Below are positions 1 to 8,564 of a stretch of 64,000 bases of DNA, piece after piece. Numbering within the stretch: the first letter of the stretch is position 1; each line of letters opens with the position of its first letter. The notes beneath the pieces are model-generated. The model made no database searches and had not been told where the DNA came from. It was given only the letters and a program-made list of their open reading frames with translations. The stretch is from Polyangia bacterium (GTDB lineage Bacteria > Myxococcota_A > Polyangia > Nannocystales > Nannocystaceae), in the NCBI GenBank assembly GCA_030429545.1, contig JAUIFF010000013.1, positions 124,001 through 188,000 on the forward strand, written 5' to 3'. The position numbers were made by a program, and so were the translations under genes.

Positions 1-1161
1 CAGCCACGGACACAGCACAATGCCGAGGCCGGCGGCGATGAGACCCCCGGTGCGAAACGAAACCTTGCGGGGAAATGCATTGGAAAACGAATAGGCCGGC
101 GAGACGATGTTGGCGGCGATGTTGGTTGATAATGTTGCAATTGCAAGTGTTAGCATCGAGACAAACGCCAGGGTGGTCGAGCCCGACTCGCTGGTCAGCC
201 GCGCAACCAATTTCACCGGGTCCCAGATGGGCTCGCCGTAGACGATCACCGTTGCCGAGGTCACGGCCACGCCGACAAATGAGAACATCAGCATGGTGGT
301 GGGAAGCCCCAAGAATTGGCCAACAACCTGCTCTTGCTGGTTTTTGGCGTAGCGCGTGAAGTCGGGGATATTGAGCGACAGGGTTGCCCAAAACCCGAGC
401 ATGGCGGTGACGCCCGGTAAAAACACCGTCAATAAGAATGCCCCAGCGGACATGTCTTTTTGATCGCCAACCAACGTACTCGACTGCTCGAGCAGGGTCC
501 CGAGGCCGCCGGCCTTGCCGGTTGCCCACCATAAAAGCGCCACGCCAACGAGCAGCAAAAACGGCGCTGCCAGGGTTTCGAGCCACTTGATCGACTCGGT
601 CCCGCGCCACACAAAGTAGACGTTGAGCAGCCAAAACAGCAAAAACGTAATCCACGAGGTGAGGCTGAGACCGAGGAACATGGCCCCGCCACCGAGGGTT
701 GCCCAGCCGTCCCACAAAAGGCCGATCATCGCCGACATCGCCTCGCCACCGATGTACGTTTGAATGCCAAACCATCCGCAGGCAACGAGGGCACGGGCAA
801 TGCTTGGAATGTGCGAACCAAACACGCCAAAGGCCGCCCGCGCGAACACGGGAAAGGGGATACCGTAGCGGGTGCCGGCATGGCCGTTGAGGATCATCGG
901 CACCATCACCAGGAGGTTGCCGAGCAACACAGCGAGCATCGCCTGCCACCAATTCATGCCGGCGGCGATCAGGCTGGCAGCGAGCATATAGGTCGGGACA
1001 CATACGCTCATCCCGACCCACAGCGCCGCGAGGTTCCAGCGGTTCCACGTTCGCTGTTCGCGGGCCGTGGGGTCGAGGTCGGGGTTGCGCAGCACCGGGT
1101 CGTCGGGCGGGGTGAGCAGCTCGACCAAACCATCGACTTCGCGTGTGTCTGCGCTGGGCAT
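1..1161 (-). CDS. NCS1-family nucleobase/hydantoin permease, 3' end cut by window
   Basis: This is the first 387 codons of a nucleobase:cation symporter-1 (NCS1) membrane transporter; the frame is open to base 1, so the C-terminus lies outside the window. After a short cytoplasmic N-terminus (residues 1-45), hydrophobic segments follow one another in the manner of the 12-helix LeuT-fold carriers. Family landmarks are NRWNLAALWVGM, the VPTYMLAASLI stretch of helix 1, GTRYGIPFPVFARAAFG and the ALVACGWFGIQTYIGGEA segment that in the Mhp1 hydantoin transporter lines the substrate site. Cation-coupled uptake of uracil, allantoin, hydantoin or cytosine is the known range; the substrate cannot be read here. 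The ATG at 1161 is the only good start. No neighbouring purine or pyrimidine catabolic gene is visible downstream of its promoter side. Confidence 0.88.
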   Translation of the reverse strand, partial: MPSADTREVDGLVELLTPPDDPVLRNPDLDPTAREQRTWNRWNLAALWVGMSVCVPTYMLAASLIAAGMNWWQAMLAVLLGNLLVMVPMILNGHAGTRYGIPFPVFARAAFGVFGSHIPSIARALVACGWFGIQTYIGGEAMSAMIGLLWDGWATLGGGAMFLGLSLTSWITFLLFWLLNVYFVWRGTESIKWLETLAAPFLLLVGVALLWWATGKAGGLGTLLEQSSTLVGDQKDMSAGAFLLTVFLPGVTAMLGFWATLSLNIPDFTRYAKNQQEQVVGQFLGLPTTMLMFSFVGVAVTSATVIVYGEPIWDPVKLVARLTSESGSTTLAFVSMLTLAIATLSTNIAANIVSPAYSFSNAFPRKVSFRTGGLIAAGLGIVLCPWL

Positions 1162-1490
1162 CTTTGTGCACTACCACGGACCTCGGCGGAAGGTCTATGT
1201 ATGAGCAAATGCTCTGGGGCCCGTCGGTGCGCGGTTTTTGGTGCCCGACCTTGAGCCCACAGGTGTCGCCAAACACCGCAGGGGCGCGGATTGTGATAGG
1301 GAAGTCATGGATCGTGGTAGGGCGCCGCGGCAATCCTGCATATGTGGGGGAATGGGCAAAACGACCCTGTGCGCGTTCGCGTTGCCCCCTGATTTCGTTG
1401 GGGATTTGCTATCCGCACAGGTGCGCATGCATCGGTTGATTGCTAGCGATTTTTCCCGGCGGGGTGGGGTACCCTTGCCCCGAGGTGATC
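1162..1490. other. Intergenic region between divergent genes, no gene seen
   Basis: This 329-base stretch separates the divergent permease and DUF1592 genes and should hold both promoters. Short open frames on both strands overlap one another, have no convincing ribosome site and look like noise. I see no clear dyad, repeat or RNA gene in it. Confidence 0.5.
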
Positions 1491-3245
1491 ATGGCGCATA
1501 CATTGACTCGCAGTCCGCTCGGGCTCGGGCTTCTCGCGTGTTTGTTCGCGGTAGGTTGCTACTCCGGTGCCGACCAGGATACGGCGACGTTTACTTCGGC
1601 GAGCACGGGGGCATCCGCTGCAACCGATATGACGGACGGCAGCGAGACGTCGGCCCCAACTGAAGGCGACTCCGAAACCGGCGACGAGCCGCCAGCCGAG
1701 TTTGAGCCTGCGTCTCCGAGTTTACGACGACTGCTCGCTCGGCACTACGTCAACTCGGTCCGCGACCTCCTAGGCCCGGGGGCGGCCGCCGTGGTCACGC
1801 CACCGGACGACACAAAACTCAACGGATTCGACGCAATCGGCTCTGCCCAACTCGCGGTCAGCGATGCCGCGGTCGAGGCCTACGAAGTCTCCGCCCGGGC
1901 GGCCGCAGCCGAGGCGATGGCCGGCAACATCGCCCAGATCGAAGCCTACCTCGCAGGCTGTACCCCGCAGGCTCCCGACGACCAAAACTGCCATGGCCAG
2001 TTCATCCAAAACTTCGGCCTCCGGGCGTTTCGCCGGCCACTCGAGCCGGCCGAGCAAGCAACCTATTTAGAGGTGGCCCAAACGACAGCTTTGGAAGGTG
2101 GCGATTTCTTTGTCGGGGTTGAGTACACGATCGCGGCGATGTTGCAGTCGCCCAACTTCCTGTACCAGGTCGAGCTCGGCGTACCCGACCCCGACGATGC
2201 CAACGTGCGGCGCCTCAACGGCTACGAGATGGCGACCCGGCTGTCGTACTTTTTGCGCGACACAACACCCGATCCTGCCCTGCTCGATGCCGCTGCCGAG
2301 GGCGTGCTCGACACGGAGCAGGGGGTGCGAAGCACCGCACAAGCCATCCTCGCCGGCGGTCAAACCAGGACCGCCCTCAGCAACTTCTACTCGGAAATCC
2401 TCCACCTAGACGAGCTCAGTAGCCTGCCCAAGGACCCGGGGACCTACCCGTTGTGGTCGCCGCAGTTGGCCGAGTCGATGCGCAGGGAAACGCTGGCCCT
2501 GATCGAAGATGTCATCTGGCAGCAGGACGGTGATATCCGGTGGATTCTCGATACGCCGTTTACGTTTGTAGATGCAACGTTGGCCGAGTTCTACGGCATT
2601 CCCCACCCGTCCGGAGGTGTGTTCACCGAGGCGTTTTTGAAGGTGCCGCAGTTGCCCGAGCACAAGCGCGGTGGGATCTTTGGCCAGGGGGCCTTCCTCG
2701 CGCTGTTTGCCCATATTTCGAGCACTTCGCCCACCCACCGCGGCAAGTTTGTCCGCGAGACGGTGTTGTGCCAGCCCATACCTGCTCCGCCACCGGATGT
2801 CGCCACCGACCTCCCACCCGCCGGAGCCGAAAATCCGACCGCCCGCGACCGCCTCGAAAAACACATGAACGATGAGGTGTGTTCGACCTGCCACGTGCTG
2901 ATGGATCCGATCGGGTTTGGCCTCGAAAACTACGACGGGATCGGCAGCTTCCGGACCATGGAAAACGGGGTCGAGATCAACACGGTGAGCGAGGTGACCC
3001 CCTACGGCGAGTTCGACGGTGCACTCGAGCTCGGCCAACGCCTGCGCGATGCCCCGGGGGTGTCACTTTGCATGGTGCGCAAGCTGTTTCGGCACGCCAC
3101 CGGCCACGTCGAAACCGTCGGTGAAATGCCAACCCTACGCGACCTCGACGATGGCTTTGTCGCCGATGGCTTGCGTATGCAACAACTTTTAGTCGATCTG
3201 GTGGCGAGCCAGACGTTCCGGTCTGTCGGCCCGGTGGAGCCCTAA
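1491..3245 (+). CDS. DUF1592 domain lipoprotein with CxxCH (DUF1587/1595/1592/1588/1585 architecture)
   Basis: A 584-residue exported lipoprotein. The ATG at 1491 is preferred over an upstream in-frame start because a GAGGTG ribosome site lies just before it and it opens a clean lipoprotein signal (lipobox FAVGC). After a Thr/Ser/Asp-rich linker come the standard modules: LRRLLARHYVNSVRDLLG (DUF1587-like), AFRRPLEPAEQATYL (DUF1595), NGYEMATRLSYFL (DUF1592), KFVRETVLCQPIP with CSTCH (DUF1588) and the VRKLFRHATGH region (DUF1585). The CxxCH motif suggests one covalent haem c or a metal site. Families of this architecture occur in planctomycetes and myxobacteria beside a DUF1552 gene, exactly as here (18-base gap, same strand), so the two probably form one envelope unit. 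Biochemical role is not established. Confidence 0.88.
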   Translation: MAHTLTRSPLGLGLLACLFAVGCYSGADQDTATFTSASTGASAATDMTDGSETSAPTEGDSETGDEPPAEFEPASPSLRRLLARHYVNSVRDLLGPGAAAVVTPPDDTKLNGFDAIGSAQLAVSDAAVEAYEVSARAAAAEAMAGNIAQIEAYLAGCTPQAPDDQNCHGQFIQNFGLRAFRRPLEPAEQATYLEVAQTTALEGGDFFVGVEYTIAAMLQSPNFLYQVELGVPDPDDANVRRLNGYEMATRLSYFLRDTTPDPALLDAAAEGVLDTEQGVRSTAQAILAGGQTRTALSNFYSEILHLDELSSLPKDPGTYPLWSPQLAESMRRETLALIEDVIWQQDGDIRWILDTPFTFVDATLAEFYGIPHPSGGVFTEAFLKVPQLPEHKRGGIFGQGAFLALFAHISSTSPTHRGKFVRETVLCQPIPAPPPDVATDLPPAGAENPTARDRLEKHMNDEVCSTCHVLMDPIGFGLENYDGIGSFRTMENGVEINTVSEVTPYGEFDGALELGQRLRDAPGVSLCMVRKLFRHATGHVETVGEMPTLRDLDDGFVADGLRMQQLLVDLVASQTFRSVGPVEP

Positions 3246-3263
3246 CCCGAAAGGCCCGTTTTT

Positions 3264-4637
3264 ATGTACCTGCTCAAAAAACGTCACCTCAGCCGTCGTA
3301 CCTTTTTGCGTGGAGCTGTTGCCGGCTCAACGGTCGCCCTCGCAGTCCCGATTTTGGAGGCCATGCTCAACAGCAATGGCGACGCGTTTGCCAATGGCAG
3401 CGAATTGCCGCGCCGCATGATCACCTGGTTTTTTGGCAACGGCGTGGCCCTGGCCAACACCGACGATGCCGGGTCGCTGATGTGGGCGCCGCCCGAGACC
3501 GGTGCCAACTATCCGCTCACACCCCAGCTCGCGCCGTTGAGCGACGTCCGCGATTACTGCAACCTCGTCACCAAGCTCAAATTGTTCGCCAAACACCCCG
3601 AGGTTCGCGGCCACCACACGGGCGTGTCGGGGTACTTCTCGGGCTATCCGTACATCAAGCTCGATCCGATGGGAGCCAACTATTCGTCAAAGTTCGGTGG
3701 CCCATCGATCGACCAAGCAGCCGCTGCGTTTGTCGGTAGCGAGACGTTCTTGCCGTCGGTGCAGCTGCGGGTTTCCAAACGGATCGTGACCTCGGAGGGG
3801 CCAACCCTGGAGTTCATCAGCCACAAGGGTCCCGACCAACCACTGCCGCCAATCCACAACCCCCAGGAGCTGTTCAACAAGTTGTTTTTGGGGTTTGTCC
3901 CCCCAGACGACCCGACCAAGCCGCAACGCCTGACCGCCCTCGATGCTGTGCGCGAGGATGTGTTGCGCCTACAACAAAAAGTCGGGGCCAACGACAAGCA
4001 ACGCCTACAAGCCCACCTCGCAAGTGTCGAGCAGGTCCAAAAGCAGATCGATGCAATTGCACCGTTGTGCGAGCCGCCGGCGATGCCGGGCGAGACCAAT
4101 ACCGACATGGAGGGTAAGGAGCCGCTCGAGCCAGTGAGCTCGGTGATGGCCGAACTGCTCGCCCTGGCGTTCTCCTGTGACATCACCCGGGTGGCGAGCA
4201 TCCAGTTTACCGGCTCCGTCGGCTACACCGTGTTTCACATGCTCGGGCAAAACAAGGGCCACCACGACATGACCCATGAGGCAGCTGATAACGCAGGCGT
4301 CGATGCCTCGACCATCAAAATGATGGAGTGCTTCGCCTACTTGCTGCGACAGCTGCGAGACACAAGCGAAGGCGACGGCAACCTCCTCGACCAGTCGGTA
4401 GTCCTGCTGGGCAGCGATTGCGCCTCGGGCCTGTACCACACCGACTACGACCTGCCATGCATCGTCGCCGGTCGCGGTGGCGGCACGCTGAAGTACCCAG
4501 GGGTCCACTACCGGTCGAACGACGAGAACGCCTCCGACATGCTGCTGGCCTGCCTCAAAGCCGTTGCCCCCGAGGCAACTTCGGTCGGGGGAGATAACGG
4601 CTACTCCGAAACACCCCTAAGCGGGATCCTAGCCTAG
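3264..4637 (+). CDS. DUF1552 domain protein with twin-arginine signal
   Basis: A 457-residue exported protein and the usual partner of the DUF1592 protein directly upstream. The N-terminus carries a twin-arginine type signal (SRRTFLRGAVAGSTVALA) followed by PILEAMLN, typical of DUF1552 proteins and implying folding, probably with a cofactor, before export. Characteristic stretches are WFFGNGVA near residue 55, HHTGVSGYFSG, GPSIDQAAA, and the C-terminal LLGSDCASG and ASDMLLACLKAV. The distant resemblance of the family to the alkaline-phosphatase-like DUF1501 group is family knowledge, not visible here. The gene starts 18 bases after the previous stop and is likely cotranscribed. Function unknown. 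Confidence 0.88.
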   Translation: MYLLKKRHLSRRTFLRGAVAGSTVALAVPILEAMLNSNGDAFANGSELPRRMITWFFGNGVALANTDDAGSLMWAPPETGANYPLTPQLAPLSDVRDYCNLVTKLKLFAKHPEVRGHHTGVSGYFSGYPYIKLDPMGANYSSKFGGPSIDQAAAAFVGSETFLPSVQLRVSKRIVTSEGPTLEFISHKGPDQPLPPIHNPQELFNKLFLGFVPPDDPTKPQRLTALDAVREDVLRLQQKVGANDKQRLQAHLASVEQVQKQIDAIAPLCEPPAMPGETNTDMEGKEPLEPVSSVMAELLALAFSCDITRVASIQFTGSVGYTVFHMLGQNKGHHDMTHEAADNAGVDASTIKMMECFAYLLRQLRDTSEGDGNLLDQSVVLLGSDCASGLYHTDYDLPCIVAGRGGGTLKYPGVHYRSNDENASDMLLACLKAVAPEATSVGGDNGYSETPLSGILA

Positions 4638-4818
4638 ATAAACTTGCTGCTACACAAAGTTGCAAAGCCGCGCCCGCGAGATTCTAGCGAGCAACCGGCA
4701 TCCGCGCGAGTGGGTGCACGTTGGCAGCAACCGGCCGCAAGCAGCATTTCTCGACAAAATTCACACAAATGGAATCCCCGCCGCGCGCATGGGGTATAAA
4801 CGCGGCAAGGAGTTCGCC

Positions 4819-5175
4819 GTGAAGATCGACCTCGAAACGTTTTTGGCAACCACCGTGGTGATCGCAACCGCAACTGCAGCCCCGGGGTGCAACAAGATCA
4901 ACAAAGAAAAAGAAGCCGCCGAGGCCAAGGCCAAGGAGGCCGAAGAAAAACGCCTAGAAGCCGAGGCCAAAGCCCGTGAAGCCGAAGCCAAGGTCAAAGA
5001 AGCCGAGGCCAAAGCCAAAGAAGCCGAAGCCCGAGCAAAAGAAGCCGAAGCCAAAGCCGCCGGAGGTGCCGGTGGTGAGGCCGCTGGTGGTGGCGAGGGT
5101 GATGGTGAGAAAGCCGGAGGCGGCGGTGGTGGTGGCGGTGGTCAAGGCCCGGCTGTAGAGTCTCCCAACTGGTAA
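4819..5175 (+). CDS. Ala/Glu/Lys-rich helical lipoprotein
   Basis: A small putative lipoprotein of 118 residues. I place the start at the GTG at 4819 because AAGGAG lies 6 bases upstream; a longer frame opens from an ATG at 4789 or a TTG at 4660 without such a site. The N-terminus is a weak signal ending in a TAAPGC lipobox. The mature part is an almost pure helix built from repeats of the type EAKAKEAEAK (about residues 28-82), predicted to be a long single helix or coiled coil, followed by a Gly-rich tail. This is Lpp-like in layout and could tether or space the outer membrane, but there is no specific family match. The palindromic repeat array starts about 28 bases after the stop. Confidence 0.65.
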   Translation: MKIDLETFLATTVVIATATAAPGCNKINKEKEAAEAKAKEAEEKRLEAEAKAREAEAKVKEAEAKAKEAEARAKEAEAKAAGGAGGEAAGGGEGDGEKAGGGGGGGGGQGPAVESPNW

Positions 5176-5203
5176 TTTTTGCGTTCGAATGGACGCGCGG
5201 GTC

Positions 5204-6425
5204 TTTTTGCCCGTGAGACCGGTCGGGCGAAGCTTGCAGTAGATGACTACAGCGGCGCTTCGCACGACTCGGTTCACGGGCAAAAATCCTCCGCGAATCT
5301 ACATGCGGGGTTAATTGTGTCGTCTGGGACGCGCGGTTCTTTTTGCCTGTGAGGTCGGGCGGGGCGAAGCTTGCAGTAGATGACTACAGCGGCGCTTCGC
5401 ACGACTCGGTTCACGGGCAAAAATCCTCCGCTTAAGTGCGGGCTTGGTTGTGTCGTCTGGGAAGGGGGCGCGGCGAGGTTGGGCCGGGCGGTGAGGTCGG
5501 GCGAAGCTTGCAGTAGATGACTACAGTGGCGCTTCGCACGACTCGGTTCACGGGCAAAAATCCACCGCGAATCTACATGTGGGGTTGATTGTGTCGTCTG
5601 GGGATGGCGCGCGGCGAGGTTGGGTGAGGTCGGGCGAAGCTTGCAGTAGATGACTACAGCGGCGGTTCGCACGACTCGGTTCACAGCCAAAAATCCTCCG
5701 CGAATCTACGTGCGGGTTTGGTTGTGTCGTCTGGGAGGGGCGCGCGGCGAGGTTGGGTGTGAGGTCGGGCGAAGCTTGGTTGTGTGGTCTGGGTCGCGGG
5801 GTTTTTTGCCTGCGCGGTCGGGTGAAGCTTGGTTGTGTGGGTCTGGAAAGGTCGCGAGGTCGGGCGAAGCTTGCAGTAGATGACGACAGCGGCGCTTCGC
5901 ACGACTCGGTTCACGGGCAAAAATCCACGGCGATCTTCAGTGGGGGTTTGGTTGTGTCGTCTGGGAGGGGCGCGCGGCGAGGTTGGGCTAGGCTGTGAGG
6001 TCGGGCGGGGCGAAGCTTGCAGTAGATGACGACAGCGGCGGTTCGCATTGTGTCGTCTGGGAAGCGCGCGGCGAGGTTGGGCTAGGCTGTGAGGTCGGGC
6101 GGACGCGCGGGTCTTTTTGCGTGAGACCGGTCGGGCGAAGCTTGCAGTAGATGACGACAGCGGCGGTTCGCACGACTCGGTTCACGGGCAAAAATCCACC
6201 GCGATCTTTAGTGCGGGCTTGGTTGCGTCGTCTGGAAAGGGCGCGCGGGTTTTTTGCCTGCGAGGTCGGGCGAAGCTTGCAGTAGATGACGACAGCGGCG
6301 CTTCGCACGACTCGGTTCACGGGCAAAAATCCTCCGCGAATCTACATGTGGGGTTGATTGTCTGTCGTAGCTTTCAGTAGAAAACAGTAGGCGCCTCGTA
6401 AGTTCGGCCTTGGCCATGTCGTCTA
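5204..6425. repeat. Tandem array of ~135-bp units with nested palindromes
   Basis: Eight units share the core GCGAAGC-TTGCAGTAGATGA-CTACAGCGGCGCTTCGC, starting at 5227, 5364, 5501, 5634, 5864, 6010, 6135 and 6270 (spacing mostly 125-146). Two further units at about 5769 and 5823 have lost the palindrome by deletion and a decayed one ends near 6425. In units 1, 2, 7 and 8 the core lies inside an outer inverted repeat (TTTTTGCC on the left, TCACGGGCAAAAA on the right), so the whole 83-84 base element can fold as a three-tier hairpin: outer arm, GCGAAGC/GCTTCGC, then GTAG/CTAC around an ATGA loop. The linker between elements is also conserved (TGTGTCGTCTGGGA). Unit 6 has lost its right arm. No protein-coding explanation is convincing. 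Confidence 0.9.
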
Positions 6426-6662
6426 AGAAAGATGCGCGGGTCTGATTCGCGGTTGTCCTGCGATGCCCTTGTATCTCCTTTGCAATCGAGTTGCGTTTTG
6501 CCTTGGCTGACGGGGCTTCGTGTTTCGAGAACCTGGTTTAGGGGTGTGTAGGCTGGTGTCGTTTGTGCCTTTGTTTTGACGTCTGCGTTCGCGGTGAACT
6601 CCTTTACACATGATCCATGGGGACTCAGACCGCGTTATCATCGCCGCTGTTTGGGCCCGCTG
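6426..6662. other. Leader region upstream of the phosphoesterase-ATPase gene
   Basis: Between the decayed end of the repeat array and the ATG at 6663 there is unique sequence. An in-frame upstream start at 6576 exists but would add 29 residues with no family resemblance. No dyad or clear promoter was recognised. Confidence 0.4.
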
Positions 6663-8564
6663 ATGGACGTACGGATCACGATTTTGCATCTCTCCGATAT
6701 CCATCGGACGCGGGATGAGCCGGCGGGGAATGATGAGTTGCTCCATGCGTTGCGGGCCGACTTTGAACAGTTTGCTCGCGATGGCGTGCCGCGCCCCCAG
6801 GCTGTTTTGGTGTCGGGCGATGTGTCTCAAAGTGCAGAACCATCGGAGTATGCCGAGGCTGCTGAATTTCTTGCGCACCTGGCCGAGGTGTTGGAGTTGC
6901 CGCGCGAAGCCATCGTGGTGGTGCCGGGCAATCACGATGTGCACTGGCCGACCTCGGAGGATGCATTTGTCACCCGGCGGCAGCAACCGCGGGGGCTGGC
7001 GCCTGAGCTTGTCATCCCGTTTGGCGATCGGTTTTTGTGTGCCCGCAGCGAGGTGGACTACCAGCAGCGGTTTGCCAATTTCCGGAGTTTCTTTAGCGAC
7101 TTTACCGGGCTGACCTATCCGCTCGCGCGTCCAGAACAGTTTACTATACATCATCTTCCGGGGCTCCCGGTGGCGGTGGCCGGTTTTAATAGCTGCGATC
7201 TCAACGACCACGAGCGCTCGCAGGGGGTGATTCACAGTGGGGCGATCGCGGCAGCTTCGGAGCAGCTCGCGGACTTTGCTGGCTACCGGCTGGCACTGTG
7301 GCACCACGACCTCAACTGGCGGCAGGCGGGCTCGCGCGACTACCTCGAAGTTGACAGCCTTCGCCAACTGAGCCAACGGACGTTTAACCTGGGGCTGGTT
7401 GGTCACACCCATCGGCCCGCGGCAAACAATGCATGTACACTCGAAGGCTTCGACCTGCCGGTGGTCGCCGCCGGGTCGTTGTGTGCCGGGCCGCGGCAGC
7501 GTGGCGAATCTGTGCCGCGTTCGTACAACATCATCGAGTTGCGCGGCGATGTGGCTCGGGTCTATGTGCGGGTCAAGGATGAGCGCCATACGCCGTGGCG
7601 CCCCTGCGTTCGCTTTCGTGCGGCCAATGGCAATTTTTGCCATTACTACGACGTCCCCCTGCCGCGGGTTCCGACCGGGCTTGTCGGTGCGTCGGTCGAG
7701 GCCCAAACACCGAGTGTTTCACACCCATCGCCCCAAACGTCGCCGAACAAGCCTCCCGATGGGTGCGATTCGGGCGGGTTTGCTCGGGTTCGCCTCGACC
7801 CGGATGTCTCGCCGTTTCAGGTCGTCGGTACATTGCCCGAGGACTGCCCCTCTTATGTGTTTCGCAGCTGCGACCACCAGTTGGCGACGGCCCTGGCCAA
7901 ACATGCGTTGATCACCGTCTCGGGTGACTTTCAGACCGGGAAGTCGAGCCTGTTGGTGCGGGCCCGCGGGTATGGTCGCACGCTCAAGCGCAACCGTATC
8001 TGTCTCCTCGATCTGCAGGGGTTGCCGACCTTTAGTGTCGAGCAGTTTCACAGCCGGTTTTTTGCCCTGGTCGGGCGCCAGCTGGGGGCGAGCGAGCCGT
8101 TGACCGACTGGATCGCCCTCGATGAATTGGTCCGGGACCGGCCGCTTGCGCTGCTTCTCGATGAGTTTGGCCATCTCACCGCCGACGTCGCGCGCCAGTT
8201 TGTGCCGGCACTTTGGCACTTCGCGATGGTCCACCGTCGCTCCGTTCGTGTTGTTGTAAGTACACCAGTTTCGCTGAAAAACCTGCTGAGCGACTGGGGT
8301 TTGCAAAACCCCAAGTATGGTCAGGGATGGCAAACGGTGGCCGTGCAACCGCTCGACGATTCGGGCCTCGACTTCTTGCTGTCGCTGTTGCCTGCTGCGG
8401 CCCAGGCGGTGGCGCACCAGCACCGACAGGTGATCGCAGCTTCGAGTGGTCTGCGGGTGGTCTCGCTGCAAAAGCTGTGTGCATTGTTGTATGAGCACTG
8501 CCAGCAGCAGCCAAACCACGGGGAGATGTTGCGGATTATCGGTGACGATCGGAGTTACCGGTGA
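6663..8564 (+). CDS. Calcineurin-like metallophosphoesterase fused to AAA-like ATPase
   Basis: A 633-residue two-domain protein. Residues 1-260 form a metallophosphoesterase with all metal-binding motifs intact: LSDIH, SGDVS, PGNHDVH, LWHHDL and GHTH. Residues about 390-630 form an AAA-like/STAND-type NTPase with Walker A GDFQTGKSS (near 422) and Walker B LALLLDEFG (near 495). The start is set at ATG 6663, directly before the VRITILHLSDIH strand. Its stop overlaps the next gene's GTG (GTGA, 4 bases), indicating translational coupling. No signal peptide, so it is probably cytosolic. A phosphoesterase effector coupled to a regulatory ATPase is a layout seen in nucleotide-signalling and antiphage proteins, but no sensor or recognition repeats are visible, so the role is open. 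Confidence 0.82.
   Translation: MDVRITILHLSDIHRTRDEPAGNDELLHALRADFEQFARDGVPRPQAVLVSGDVSQSAEPSEYAEAAEFLAHLAEVLELPREAIVVVPGNHDVHWPTSEDAFVTRRQQPRGLAPELVIPFGDRFLCARSEVDYQQRFANFRSFFSDFTGLTYPLARPEQFTIHHLPGLPVAVAGFNSCDLNDHERSQGVIHSGAIAAASEQLADFAGYRLALWHHDLNWRQAGSRDYLEVDSLRQLSQRTFNLGLVGHTHRPAANNACTLEGFDLPVVAAGSLCAGPRQRGESVPRSYNIIELRGDVARVYVRVKDERHTPWRPCVRFRAANGNFCHYYDVPLPRVPTGLVGASVEAQTPSVSHPSPQTSPNKPPDGCDSGGFARVRLDPDVSPFQVVGTLPEDCPSYVFRSCDHQLATALAKHALITVSGDFQTGKSSLLVRARGYGRTLKRNRICLLDLQGLPTFSVEQFHSRFFALVGRQLGASEPLTDWIALDELVRDRPLALLLDEFGHLTADVARQFVPALWHFAMVHRRSVRVVVSTPVSLKNLLSDWGLQNPKYGQGWQTVAVQPLDDSGLDFLLSLLPAAAQAVAHQHRQVIAASSGLRVVSLQKLCALLYEHCQQQPNHGEMLRIIGDDRSYR

Noticed and set aside
5274..6326. 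Minus-strand frames in the repeat array that repeat a peptide of the type PVNRVVRSAAVVIYCKLRP
   Set aside because: They follow from the palindromic DNA repeat being a multiple or near multiple of three in places; frames break between units, start sites lack ribosome signals and the inverted symmetry of the DNA explains conservation better.
5204..6425. CRISPR array or retron RNA
   Set aside because: Spacing of 125-146 bp with conserved linkers does not fit CRISPR spacers, and there is no cas gene or reverse transcriptase in the window.
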